DNA of 64,000 nt from Symsagittifera roscoffensis (Eukaryota; Xenacoelomorpha; Acoela; Convolutidae). The notes beneath the pieces are model-generated. The model was not told the origin of the DNA. It saw nothing but the letters and a program-made list of their open reading frames with translations, and searched no databases. Each line of letters opens with the position of its first letter. Position 1 is the stretch's first letter. This document shows positions 1 to 10,314 of the stretch, in pieces. Where the stretch lies: contig NC_087067.1 in the NCBI RefSeq assembly GCF_963678635.1, forward strand, positions 43,685,829-43,749,828, in the 5' to 3' direction. The position numbers and the translations under genes are program-made.

Positions 1-145
1 TCAAAAACTCAAAATTTAAGTATCTGTTTTAGTGCTGGAATTGCTGGAGATTTTGCGGAAACTTGAGGTACAATGATTTAAAACAGCCACCCAATCGAAA
101 CTGCTATTAGCTTCAAACTTTTTCGGGACAAATACAGAGCTATAC

Positions 146-218
146 TAGCCGCGACGAGATTCAAACGCGCAATCTTCTGGATAGGAGCCAGACGCCTTAT
201 CCAATAGGCCACGCTGGC
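146..218 (-). tRNA. tRNA-Arg: tRNA-Arg(CCT), decayed copy
   Basis: The anticodon CCT is kept, but seven positions differ from the consensus copy: A4, T15, T38, C52, T56, T65 and C71. Pairs 2-71, 4-69 and 52-62 are broken and T-loop C56 is lost, so this is probably a pseudogene. Confidence 0.7.
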
Positions 219-825
219 TGGATCATCAGTTACATCATAGTTAAGTTTCATTTTTCGCCATTCGGATTAAAGATTTTCAAAGAAGCAGGGGCCTGAAACT
301 TAACAAGCTGATTTCCAGATGTATACTTAGTAGCGAGCTAATAGCACGCCTCTGTATAATAAGTTCAACACGTCACATTTTAAAAAATTTCGAAAGAACT
401 GATTAAAAAATAATCAAGACAATAATCTGACTTGCGGGAACTCAAAGAGACCTAGTTTTAAAATTTTTTGAGGAAATTTTTTTTGACCAGCTTCGGGTAA
501 CCGCCGAAGAAGAATAAATAACAATAAGGTTTCCAGATATCTTAATTTGTAACTCGTTTAATTTCAACTGCTAAAAAGATACGAAAACAAAAAAGGTAAT
601 AACTCAACAAAAAAAATTCAAAGTTTATTTGACTTTTTTTGCTGCGGTTGCTAGATACTTGCCGGAAAAAGAAATACAATGATTTTCTACAAAAATGTCT
701 CAAAATTTTATTCTATTCTCTTGAACTGGTCTGAACTTTAACAAATGGCTTAATTTTGATAGCATTTTTACCGTTAATTTTTCCTAGGATTCTTTGGGTT
801 AAAAAGACCAGTCAACTTTATTTTC

Positions 826-897
826 GCGCCATGGTGAGACTTAGGCTCGCAATTTTCTGGCTAGAAATGTGAAGAGTTAACCCAACGCCACGTCGAA
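826..897 (-). pseudogene. tRNA relic
   Basis: GCCATGG replaces GCCGTGG and the T stem has a G-T wobble (GTGAG); CAACGCC replaces CAAAGCC. Confidence 0.7.
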
Positions 898-1266
898 TAT
901 ACTGTGTATTCTATTTTACATTTTGAAATAAAGGAAAAACATTCAAACTTTCAGTAAAACAGCAATCTGAATTTACGCAAAAACTGATGAGACATTCGTT
1001 GAAACCCCAAAAAAGAATGAACAGCCATCAGATTGCTAGATGACTCATTTTGAAAACCGATTGATGAATTTCAATTAAAAATAGCTACGGAAATTTTAAA
1101 AACAATTGGACTAAAACAAAGTCAAAAACTCAAAATTTAAGTATCTGTTTTACTGCTGGAATTGCTGGAGATTTAGCGGAAACTTGAGGTACAATGATTT
1201 AAAACAGCCACCCAATCGAAACTGCTATTAGCTTCAAACTTTTTCGGGACAAATACAGAGCTATAC

Positions 1267-1339
1267 TACCCGCGACGAGATTCGAACGCGCAAACTTCTG
1301 GATAGGAGCCAGACGCCTTATCCAATAGGCCACGCTGGC
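1267..1339 (-). tRNA. tRNA-Arg: tRNA-Arg(CCT), weakened copy
   Basis: Differs from consensus at A4 (unpaired with G69), T15, T38, T46, C52 (unpaired with T62) and T65 (wobble with G49). The anticodon loop reads CTCCTAT. A T4 stretch occurs about 63 nt past the 3' end. Confidence 0.75.
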
Positions 1340-1948
1340 TGGATCATCAGTTTCATTATAGTTATGTTTTATTTTTCGCCATTCGGATTAAAGATTTTCA
1401 AAAAAGCAGGGGCCTGAAATTTAACGAGCTGATTTCCAGATGTAGACTTAGTAGCGAGCTAATAGCAGGCCTCTGCATAATAAGTTCAACACGTCACATT
1501 TTAAAAAATTTCGAAAGAACTGATTAAAAAATAATCGAGACAATAATCTGACTTGCGGGAACTCAAAAAGATCTAGTTTTAAAATGTTTTGAAGAAATTT
1601 TTTTTGACCAGCCTCGGCTAACCGCCGAAGAAGAATAAATAACAATGAGATTTCCAGATATCTTAATTTGTAACTCGTTTAATTTCAACTGCTAAAAAGA
1701 TACGAAAACAAAAAAGGTAATAACTCAACAAAAAAAATTCAAAGTTTATTTGACTTTTTTCTGTTGCGGTTGCTAGATACTTGCCAGAAAATGAAATTCA
1801 ATGATTTTCTACAAAAATGTCTCAAATTTTTTTCTATCCTCTTGAACTGGTCTGAACTTTAACAAATGGCTTAATTTTGATAGCATTTTTTTTCGTTAAT
1901 TTTTCCTAGGATTCTTTGGGTTAAAAAAGACCAGTCAACTTTATTTTC

Positions 1949-2019
1949 GCGCGGTGGCGAGACTTAGGCTCGCAATTTTCTGGTTAGAAATGTGAAGGAT
2001 AACCCAAAGCCACGTCGAA
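1949..2019 (-). pseudogene. tRNA relic, 71 nt
   Basis: GCGGTGG at the acceptor side and GAAGGATAACCC with a one-base loss. Confidence 0.72.
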
Positions 2020-2388
2020 TATATTGTGTATTCTATTACACATTTTGAAATAAAGAAAAAATATTCAAACTTTCAGTAAAACAGCAATCTGAATTTACGC
2101 AAAAACTGATGAGACATTCGTTGAATCCCCAAAAAAGAATGAACAGCCATCAGATTGCTAGATGACTCATTTTGAAAACCGATTGATGAATTTCAACTAA
2201 AAATAGCTACGGAAATTTTAAAAACAATTGGACTAAAACAAAGTCAAAAACTCAAAATTTAAGTATCTGTTTTACTGCTGGAATTGCTGGAGATTTTGCG
2301 GAAACTTGAAGTACACTGATTTAAAACAGCCACCCAATCGAAACTGCTATTAGCTTCAAACTTTTTCCGGACAAATACAGAGCTATAC

Positions 2389-2461
2389 TACCCGCGATGA
2401 GATTCGAACGCGCAATCTTCTGGGTAAGAGCCAGACGCCTTATCCATTAGGCCACGCTGGC
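2389..2461 (-). tRNA. tRNA with anticodon CTT (Lys-type), derived from tRNA-Arg(CCT)
   Basis: The anticodon loop reads CTCTTAC, so C35 has become T and C38 replaces A38. Other changes are A4, C52, A64 and T65, which weaken the acceptor and T stems. The body is still the arginine tRNA, so this is an anticodon mutant rather than a true tRNA-Lys. Confidence 0.75.
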
Positions 2462-3070
2462 TGGATCATCAGTTGCATTATAGTTATGTTTTATTTTTCG
2501 CCATTCGGATTAAAGATTTTCAAAGAAGCAGGGGCCTGAAATTTAACAAGCTGATTTCCAGATGTAGACTTAGTAGCGAGCTAATAGCAGGCCTCTGTAT
2601 AATAAGTTCAACACGTCACATTTTAAAAAATTTCGAAAGAACTGATTAAAAAATAATCGAGACAATAATCTGACTTGCGGGAACTCAAAAAGATCTAGTT
2701 TTAAAATGTTTTGAAGAAATTTTTTTTGACCAGCCTCGGGTAACCGCCGAAGAAGAATAAATAACTATGAGATTTCCAGATATCTTAATTTGTAACTCGT
2801 TTAATTTCAACTGCTAAAAAGATACGAAAACAAAAAAGGTAATAGCTCAACAAAAAAAATTCAAAGTTTATTTGACTTTTTTCTGTTGCGGTTGCTAGAT
2901 ACTTGCCAGAAAATGAAATTCAATGATTTTCTACAAAAATGTCTCAAATTTTTTTCTATCCTCTTGAACTGGTCTGAACTTTAACAAATGGCTTAATTTT
3001 GATAGCATTTTTTTTCGTTAATTTTTCCTAGGATTCTTTGGGTTAAAAAAGACCAGTCAACTTTATATTC

Positions 3071-3141
3071 GCGCGGTGGCGAGACTTAGGCTCGCAATTT
3101 TCTGGTTAGAAATGTGAAGGTTAACCCAAAGCCACGTCGAA
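3071..3141 (-). pseudogene. tRNA relic, 71 nt
   Basis: GCGGTGG as in the unit before; GAAGGTTAACCC is one base short. Confidence 0.72.
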
Positions 3142-3510
3142 TATATTGTGTATTCTATTAGACATTTTGAAATAAAGAAAAAATATTCAAACTTTCAGTA
3201 AAACAGCAATCTGAATTTACGCAAAAATTGATGAGACATTCGTTGAACCCCCAAAAAAAAATGAACAGCATTCAGATTGCTAGATACCTCATTTTGAAAA
3301 CCGATTGATTCATTTCAACTGAAAAAAGCTACGGAAATTTTAAAAAAAATTGGACTAAAACGAAGTCAAAAACTCAAAATTTAAGAATCTGTTTTACTGC
3401 TGGAATTGCTGGAGATTTTGCGGAAACTTGAGGTACAATGATTTAAAACAGCCACCCAATCGAAACTGCTATTAGCTTCAAACTTTTACGGGACAACTAC
3501 AGAGCTATAC

Positions 3511-3583
3511 TACCCGCGATGAGATTCGAACGCGCAATCTTCTGGTTAAGAGCCAGACGCCTTATCCATTAGGCCACTTTGGC
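3511..3583 (-). tRNA. tRNA with anticodon CTT, broken acceptor stem
   Basis: The anticodon loop reads CTCTTAA. The 5' strand of the acceptor stem is GCCAAAG, leaving positions 4, 5 and 6 unpaired, and C52, A64 and T65 weaken the T stem. Probably a pseudogene. It shares A64, C52 and T35 with the copy one unit to the left, so both came from one mutant. Confidence 0.7.
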
Positions 3584-4192
3584 TGGATCATCAGTTTCAT
3601 TATAGTTATGTTTTATTTTTCGCCATTCGGATTAAAGATTTTCAAAGAAGCAGGGGCCTGAAATTTAACAAGCTGATTTCCAGATGTAGACTTAGTAGCG
3701 AGCTAATAGCAGGCCTCTGTATAATAAGTTCAACACGTCACATCTTTAAAAATTTCGAAAGAACTGATTAAAAAATAATCGAGACAATAATCGGACATGC
3801 GGGAACTCAAAGAGATCTCGTTTTAAAATTTTTTGAAGAAATTTGTTTTGACCAGCCTCGGATAACCGCCGAAGAAGAATAAATAACAATGAGATTTCCA
3901 GATATCTTAATTTGTAACCAGTTTAATTTCAACTGCTAAAAAGATACGAAAACAAAAAAGGTAATAACTCAACAAAAAAATTCAAAGTTTATTTGACTTT
4001 TTTATTGTTGCGATTACTAGATACTTGCCAGAAAATGAAATTCAATGATTTTCTACAAAAATGTCTCAAATTTTTTTCTATACTCTTGAACTGGTCTGAA
4101 CTTTAACAAATGGCTTAATTTTGATAGCATTTTTTTTCGTTAATTTTTCCTAGGATTCTTTGGGTTAAAAAAGACCAGTCAATTTGATTTTC

Positions 4193-4264
4193 GCGCCGTG
4201 GCGAGACTTAGGCTCGCAATTTTCTGGCTAGAAATGTGAAGAGTTAACCCGAAGCCACGTCGAA
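4193..4264 (-). pseudogene. tRNA relic
   Basis: Like the exemplar, with CCCGAAGCC for CCCAAAGCC. Confidence 0.75.
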
Positions 4265-4632
4265 TATATTGTGTATTCTATTACACATTTTGAAATAAAG
4301 AAAAAATATTCAAACTTTCAGTAAAACAGCAATCTGAATTTACGCAAAAACTGATGAGACATTCGTTGAACCCCCAAAAAAGAATGAACAGCCTTCAGAT
4401 TGCTAGATATCTCAGTTTGAAAACCGATTGATTCATTTCAACTGAAAAAAGCTACGGAAATTTAAAAAAAATTGGACTAAAACAAAGTCAAAAACTCAAA
4501 ATTTAAGTATCTGTTTTACTGCTGTAATTGCTGGAGATTTTGCGGAAACTTGAGGTACATTGATTTAATACCGCCAACCAATCGAAACTGCTATAAGCTT
4601 CAAACTTTTTCTGGACAGATGCAGAGCTTTAC

Positions 4633-4705
4633 TACCCGCGGCGAGATTCAAACTCGCAATCTTCTGGTTAGGAGCCAGACGCCTTATCCATTAGGCCAAG
4701 CGGGC
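4633..4705 (-). tRNA. tRNA-Arg: tRNA-Arg(CCT), near-intact
   Basis: Only T7 (unpaired with C66) and T56 in the T loop differ from consensus. T56 removes the invariant C56 and alters the B box. Confidence 0.85.
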
Positions 4706-5314
4706 TAGATCATCAGTTACATTGTAGTTAAGTTTCATTTTTCGCCATTCGGATTAAAGATTTTCAAAGAAGCAGGGGCCTGAAATTTAACAAGCTGATT
4801 TCCAGATGTATACTTAGTAGCGAGCTAATAGCACGCCTCTGTATAATAAGTTCAACACGTCACATTTTGAAAAATTTCGAAAGAACTGATTAAAAAATAA
4901 TCAAGACAATAATCTGACTTGCGGGAACTCAAAGAGACCTAGTTTTAAAATTTTTTGAAGAAATTTTTTTTGACCAGCTTCGGGTAACCGCCGAAGAAGA
5001 ATAAATAACAATGAGATTTCCAGATATCTTAATTTGTAACTCGTTTAATTTCAACTGCTAAAAAGATACGAAAACAAAAAAGGTAATAACTCAACAAAAA
5101 AAATTCAACGTTTACTTGACTTTTTTTGTTGCGGTTGCTAGATACTTAACGGAAAAAGAAATACAACGATTTTCTACAAAAATGTCTCAAAGTTTTATTC
5201 TATACTCTTGAACTGGTCTGAACTTTAACAAATGGCTTAATTTTGATAGCATTATTTACCGTTAATTTTTCCTAGGATTCTTTGGGTTAAAAAAGACCAG
5301 TCAACTTTATTTTC

Positions 5315-5386
5315 GCGCCGTGGCGAGACTCAGGCTCGCAATTTTCTGGCTAGAAATGTGAAGAGTTAACCCAAAGCCACGTCGAA
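5315..5386 (-). pseudogene. Decayed tRNA relic, exemplar
   Basis: This 72-nt segment aligns over its whole length with the tRNA of the same unit, with one single-base gap and about two-thirds of bases the same. Shared words on the plus strand include GGCGAGA, CTCGCAAT, TTCTGG and GCCACG. The T stem (GCGAG/CTCGC) still pairs, but the T loop, anticodon, D loop and acceptor have decayed and no anticodon can be read. It lies about 680 bp right of one tRNA and about 445 bp left of the next, in the same orientation. It is not a recent insertion, because all units but one carry it. Confidence 0.8.
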
Positions 5387-5753
5387 TATATTGTGTATTC
5401 TATTACACATTTTGAAATAAAGAAAAAATATTCAAACTTTCAGTAAAACAGCAATCTGAATTTACACAAAAACTGATGAAACATTCGTTGAACCCCAAAA
5501 AAAGAATGAACAGCCTTCAGATTGCTAGATATCTCATTTTGAAAACCGATTGATTCATTTCAACTGAAAATAGCTACGAAAATTTAAAAAAAAATGGACT
5601 AAAACAAAGTCAAAACTCAAAACTTAAGTATCTGTTTTACTGCTGTAATAGCTGGAGACTTTGCGGAAACATGAGGTACAATGATTTAATACAGCCACCC
5701 AATCGAAACTGCTATTAGCTTCAAAATTTTTCCGGACAGATACAGAGCTTTAC
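5387..5753. repeat. Left spacer of a unit (3' side of the tRNA), exemplar
   Basis: This stretch lies between the relic and the next tRNA; every unit has an equivalent. It starts with a small hairpin (TGTGTA at 5392-5397, TACACA at 5404-5409). It then holds AT-rich DNA whose 5451-5688 part aligns with 6027-6293 of the other spacer. It ends with the tRNA trailer. I see no ORF or other gene in it. Confidence 0.8.
5723..5726 (-). terminator. Candidate Pol III T4 terminator, exemplar
   Basis: On the minus strand TTTT lies 27 nt beyond the tRNA 3' end. The same T4, 28-31 nt below the tRNA low coordinate, is present for the copies starting at 11369, 12488, 16968, 18087, 19205, 20323, 21441, 22560, 23679, 24799, 25914, 27029 and 28149. 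Most other copies read AAAGTTTGAAG here and lack a T4, so their first T4 is further out (about 63 nt for the copy at 1267). Confidence 0.5.
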
Positions 5754-5826
5754 TACCCGCGGCGAGATTCGAACTCGCAATCTTCTGGTTAGGAGCCAGA
5801 CGCCTTATCCATTAGGCCACGCGGGC
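5754..5826 (-). tRNA. tRNA-Arg: tRNA-Arg(CCT), intact reference copy
   Basis: This 73-nt gene folds into a complete cloverleaf. The acceptor GCCCGCG pairs with CGCGGGT (G1-U72 wobble, then A73). The D stem is GCCT/AGGC with an 8-nt loop containing G18-G19 and A20. The anticodon stem is TCTGG/CCAGA with loop CTCCTAA, giving anticodon CCT. The variable loop is AGATT and the T stem is GCGAG/CTCGC with loop TTCGAAT. A20 and C35 are known arginine identity positions. Positions 8-19 fit the Pol III A box and GTTCGAATC fits the B box. CCA is not encoded and there is no intron. A T4 lies 27 nt downstream. Thirteen other copies are identical: those starting at 12488, 13609, 24799, 25914, 27029, 28149, 29268, 33753, 39280, 43659, 51471, 54773 and 55839. 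It should charge with arginine and read AGG. Confidence 0.96.
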
Positions 5827-6434
5827 TGGCTCATCAGTTTCATTGTAGTTAAGTTTCAATTTTCGCCATCCGGATTAAAGATTTTCAAAGAAGCAGGGGC
5901 CTGAAATTTAACAAGCTGATTTCCAGATGTATACTTAGTAGCGAGCTAATAGCAGTCGTCTGTATAATAAGATCATCACGTCACATTTCAAAAAATTTCG
6001 AAAGAACTGATTAAAAAATAATCAAGACAATAATCTGACTTGCGGGAACTCAAAGAAATCTAGTTTTAAAATTTTTTGAAGAATTTTTTTCTGACCAGCC
6101 TCAGGTAACCGCCGAAGAAGAATAAATAACAATGAGATTTCCAGATATCTTAATTTGTAACTCGTTTAATTTCAACTGCTAAAAAGATACTAAAACAAAA
6201 AAGGTAATACTCAACAACAAAAATTCAAAATTTATTTGACTTTTTTTGTTGCGGTTGCTAGATACTTGCCGTAAAAAGAAATACAATGATTTTCTACAAA
6301 AATGTCTCAAATTTTTTTTCTAACCTCTTGAACTGGTCTGAACTTTAACAAATGGCTCAATTTTGATAGCATTTTTTACCGCTAATTTTTACTAGGATTC
6401 TTTGGGTTAAAAAAGACCAGTCAACTTTATTTTC
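5827..6434. repeat. Right spacer of a unit (5' side of the tRNA), exemplar
   Basis: This is the 5' flank of the tRNA up to the next relic; every unit has an equivalent except where the replaced flank occurs. It contains CACGTCAC (5977-5984), conserved in most units, an AGGCCT-centred inverted repeat in many units, and the block that duplicates the left spacer. It has no coding capacity. No convincing upstream TATA box sits close to the tRNA. Confidence 0.8.
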
Positions 6435-6506
6435 TCGCCGTGGCGAGACTTAGGCTCGCAATTTTCTGGATAGAAATGTGAAGAGTTAACCCAAAGCCAC
6501 GTCGAA
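6435..6506 (-). pseudogene. tRNA relic
   Basis: Starts TCGCCGTGG and reads CTGGATAG, the same G-to-A side change seen in the neighbouring tRNA copies. Confidence 0.75.
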
Positions 6507-6875
6507 TATATTGTGTATTCTATTACACAGTTTGAAATAAAGGAAAAATATTCAAACTTTCAGTAAAACAGCAATCTGAATTTACGCAAAAACTGATGAG
6601 ACGTTCGTTGAACCCCCAAAAAAGAATGAACATCCATCAGATTGTTAGATGACTCATTTTGAAAACCGATTGACGAATTTCAACTAAAAACAGCTACGGA
6701 AATTTAAAAAACAATTGGACTAAAACAAAGTCAAAAACTCAAAATTTAAGTATCTGTTTTACTGCCGGATTTGCTGGAGATTTTGCGGAAACTCGAGGTA
6801 CAATGATTTAAAACAGCCAATCAATCGAAACTGCTATTAGCTTTAAACTTTTTCGGGACAAATACAGAGCTATAC

Positions 6876-6948
6876 TACCAGCGACGAGATTCGAACGCGC
6901 AATCTTCTGGATAGGAGCCAGACGCCTTATCCATTAGGCCACGCTGGC
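6876..6948 (-). tRNA. tRNA-Arg: tRNA-Arg(CCT) with compensated 4-69 pair
   Basis: A4 is matched by T69, restoring a Watson-Crick pair that is broken in most A4 copies. Other changes are T38, C52 (unpaired) and T65 (wobble). Confidence 0.82.
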
Positions 6949-7555
6949 TGGATTCTCAGTATCATTATAGTTAAGTTTTATTTTTCGCCATTCGGATTAA
7001 AGATTTTCAAAGAAGCAGGGGCCTGAAATTTAACAAGCTGATTTCCAGATGTAGACTTAGTAGCGAGCTAATAGCAGGCCTCTGCATAATAAGTTCAACA
7101 CGTCACATTTTAAAAAATTTCGAAAGAACTGATTAAAAAATAATCGAGACAATAATCTGACTTGCGGGAACTCAAAGAGATCTAGTTTTAAAATTTTTGA
7201 AGAAATTTGTTTTGACCAGCCTCGGGTAACCGCCGAAGAAGAATAAAAAACAATGAGATTTCCAGATATCTTAATTTGTAACTCGTTTAATTTCAACTGC
7301 TAAAAAGATACTAAAACAAAAAAGGTAATACTCAACAACAAAAATTCAAAATTTATTTGACTTTTTTTGTTGCGGTTGCTAGATACTTGCCGTAAAAAGA
7401 AATACAATAATTTTCTACAAAAATGTCTCAAATTTTTTTTCTAACCTCTTGAACTGGTCTGAACTTTAACAAATGGCTCAATTTTGATAGCATTTTTTAC
7501 CGCTAATTTTTACTAGGATTCTTTGGGTTAAAAAAGACCAGTCAACTTTATTTTC

Positions 7556-7627
7556 TCGCCGTGGCGAGACTTAGGCTCGCAATTTTCTGGATAGAAATGT
7601 GAAGAGTTAACCCAAAGCCACGTCGAA
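7556..7627 (-). pseudogene. tRNA relic
   Basis: Same as the relic at 6435 (recent duplicate). Confidence 0.75.
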
Positions 7628-7995
7628 TATATTGTGTATTCTATTACACAGTTTGAAATAAAGGAAAAATATTCAAACTTTCAGTAAAACAGCAATCTGA
7701 ATTTACGCAAAAACTGATGAGACGTTCGTTGAACCCCCAAAAAAGAATGAACATCCATCAGATTGCTAGATGACTCTTTTGAAAACCGATTGACAAATTT
7801 CAACTAAAAATAGCTACGGAAATTTAAAAAACAATTGGACTAAAACAAAGTCAAAAACTCAAAATTTAAGTATCTGTTTTACTGCCGGATTTGCTGGAGA
7901 TTTTGCGGAAACTTGAGGTACAATGATTTAAAACAGCCACCCAATCGAAACCGCTATTAGCTTTAAACTTTTTCGGGACAAATTCAGAGCTATAC

Positions 7996-8068
7996 TGCCC
8001 GCGATGAGATTCGAACGCGCAATCTTCTGGATAGGAGCCAGACGCCTTATCCATTAGGCCACGCTGGC
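7996..8068 (-). tRNA. tRNA-Arg: tRNA-Arg(CCT), weakened copy
   Basis: C72 turns the usual G1-U72 wobble into G-C. A4 is unpaired, C52 and A64 leave two T-stem mismatches, T65 wobbles, and position 38 is T. Confidence 0.75.
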
Positions 8069-8676
8069 TGGATTCTCAGTATCATTATAGTTAAGTTTTA
8101 TTTTTCGCCATTCGGATTAAAGATTTTCAAAGAAGCAGGGGCCTGAAATTTAACAAGCTGATTTCCAGATGTAGACTTAGTAGCGAGCTAATAGCAGGCC
8201 TCTGCATAATAAGTTCAACACGTCACATTTTAAAAAATTTCGAAAGAACTGATTAAAAAATAATCGAGACAATAATCTGACTTGCGGGAACTCAAAGAGA
8301 TCTAGTTTTAAAATTTTTTGAAGAAATTTGTTTTGACCAGCCTCGGGTAACCGCCGAAGAAGAATAAAAAACAATGAGATTTCCAGATATCTTAATTTGT
8401 AACTCGTTTAATTTCAACTGCTAAAAAGATACTAAAACAAAAAAGGTAATACTCAACAACAAAAATTCAAAATTTATTTGACTTTTTTTGTTGCGGTTGC
8501 TAGATACTTGCCGTAAAAAGAAATACAATAATTTTCTACAAAAATGTCTCAAATTTTTTTTCTAACCTCTTGAACTGGTCTGAACTTTAACAAATGGCTC
8601 AATTTTGATAGCATTTTTTACCGCTAATTTTTACTAGGATTCTTTGGGTTAAAAAAGACCAGTCAACTTTATTTTC

Positions 8677-8748
8677 TCGCCGTGGCGAGACTTAGGCTCG
8701 CAATTTTCTGGATAGAAATGTGAAGAGTTAACCCAAAGCCACGTCGAA
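8677..8748 (-). pseudogene. tRNA relic
   Basis: Same as the relic at 6435 (recent duplicate). Confidence 0.75.
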
Positions 8749-9116
8749 TATATTGTGTATTCTATTACACAGTTTGAAATAAAGGAAAAATATTCAAACT
8801 TTCAGTAAAACAGCAATCTGAATTTACGCAAAAACTGATGAGACGTTCGTTGAACCCCCAAAAAAGAATGAACATCCATCAGATTGCTAGATGACTCTTT
8901 TGAAAACCGATTGACAAATTTCAACTAAAAATAGCTACGGAAATTTAAAAAACAATTGGACTAAAACAAAGTCAAAAACTCAAAATTTAAGTATCTGTTT
9001 TACTGCCGGATTTGCTGGAGATTTTGCGGAAACTTGAGGTACAATGATTTAAAACAGCCACCCAATCGAAACCGCTATTAGCTTTAAACTTTTTCGGGAC
9101 AAATTCAGAGCTATAC

Positions 9117-9189
9117 CACCAGCGACGAGATTCGAACGCCCAATCTTCTGGATAGGAGCCAGACGCCTTATCCATTAGGCCACGCTGGC
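9117..9189 (-). tRNA. tRNA-Arg: tRNA-Arg(CCT), weakened; compensated 4-69 pair
   Basis: Carries A4-T69 like the copy at 6876, and G73 instead of A73. The T stem is poor: G50 faces G64, C52 faces T62, and T65 wobbles. Position 38 is T. Confidence 0.72.
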
Positions 9190-9797
9190 TGGATTATCAG
9201 TATCATTATAGTTAAGATTTATTTTTCGCCATTCGGATTAAAGATTTTCAAAGAAGCAGGGGCCTGAAATTTAACAAGCTGATTTCCAGATGTAGACTTA
9301 GTAGCGAGCTAATAGCAGGCCTCTGCATAATAAGTTCAACACGTCACATTTTAAAAAAATTCGAAAGAACTGATTAAAAAATAATCGAGACAATAATCTG
9401 ACTTGCGGGAACTCAAAGAGATCTAGTTTTAAAATGATTTGAAGAAATTTTTTTTGACCAGCCTCGGGTAACCGCCAAAGAATAAATAACTATGAGATTT
9501 CCAGATATCTTAATTTGTAACTCGTTTAATTTCAACTGCTAAAAAGATACGAAAACAAAAAAGGTAATAACTCAATAAAAAAAATTCAAAGTTTATTTGA
9601 CTTTTTTCTGTTGCGGTTGCTAGATACTTGCCAGAAAATGAAATTCAATGATTTTCTACAAAAATGTTTCAAATTTTTTTTTCTATCCTCTTGAACTGGT
9701 CTGAACTTTAACAAATGGCTTAATTTTGATAGCATTTTTTACCGTTAATTTTTCCTAGGATTCTTTGGGTTAAAAAAGACCAGTCAAATTTATTTTC

Positions 9798-9869
9798 GCG
9801 CCGTGGCGAGACTTAGGCTCGCAATTTTCTGGCTAGAAATGTGAAGAGTTAACTCAAAGCCACGTCGAA
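9798..9869 (-). pseudogene. tRNA relic
   Basis: Like the exemplar, with TTAACTCAAAG. Confidence 0.75.
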
Positions 9870-10241
9870 TATATTGTGTATTCTATTACACATTTTGAAA
9901 TAAAGAAAAAAAAATATTCAAACTTTCAGTAAAACAGCAATCTGAATTTACGCAAAAACTGATGAGACATTCGTTGAACCCCCAAAAAAGAATGAACAGC
10001 CTTCAGATTGCTAGATATCTCATTTTGAAAACCGATTGATTCATTTCAACTGAAAAAAGCTACGGAAATTTAGAAAAAAATTGGACTAAAACAAAGTCAA
10101 AAACTCAAAATTTAAGTATCTGTTTTACTGTTGTAATTGCTGGAGATTTTGCGGAAACTTGAGGTACATTGATTTAATACAGCCAACCAATCGAAACTGC
10201 TATTAGCTTCAAACTTTTTCCGGACAGATGCAGAGCTTTAC

Positions 10242-10314
10242 TACCCGCGGCGAGATTCGAACTCGCAATCTTCTGGTTAGGAGCCAGACGCCTTATCCAT
10301 TAGCCCAAGCGGGC
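10242..10314 (-). tRNA. tRNA-Arg: tRNA-Arg(CCT), near-intact
   Basis: T7 is unpaired with C66, as in the copy at 4633, and G11 faces G24 in the D stem and alters the A box. The rest equals the consensus. Confidence 0.83.

Larger units (their letters stand above)
5709..5955. repeat. 12-bp inverted repeats bracketing the tRNA
   Basis: CTGCTATTAGCT (5709-5720) and its exact reverse complement AGCTAATAGCAG (5944-5955) lie on either side of the tRNA, 247 bp end to end. Units whose right arm reads AGCTAATGGCAG have one mismatch. I see no target-site duplication outside the arms, so a MITE-like origin is only a guess. Confidence 0.6.
5451..6293. repeat. Two diverged half-unit copies (5451-5688 and 6027-6293)
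   Basis: The two spacers share a long colinear series of words: CAATCTGAATTTACG against CAATAATCTGACTTGCG, CAGATTGCTAGATATCT against GATTTCCAGATATCT, the TTTCAACTG words, GCTGTAATTGCTGGAGA-like against GTTGCGGTTGCTAGATA, and TACAATGATTT in both. The right copy has about 30 extra bases after the first words. Together with the second tRNA relic this shows that the unit descends from a tRNA-bearing dimer. The same relation holds in every unit; the coordinates given are for one exemplar. Confidence 0.8.

Noticed and set aside
1448-1645. Short minus-strand ORFs recurring in the units (also at 7057-7296, 8177-8374 and 43710-43904)
   Set aside because: They are open only in a few copies, are closed by indels in sister units, and translate ordinary spacer sequence; no start context or protein signature.
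5754-5826. tRNA-derived SINE rather than a tRNA gene
   Set aside because: The copies keep perfect acceptor pairing and are tandem. I see no A-rich tail or target-site duplications at the tRNA, and the spacing is regular.
5827-6434. 5S rRNA, snRNA or a second live tRNA in the spacer
   Set aside because: No 5S-like internal control region, Sm site or second full cloverleaf was seen; only the decayed relic.
7866-9175. 62-residue ORFs at 7866-8054 and 8987-9175
   Set aside because: They overlap the tRNA and its trailer and are duplicates of one unit; shadows of the tRNA gene.
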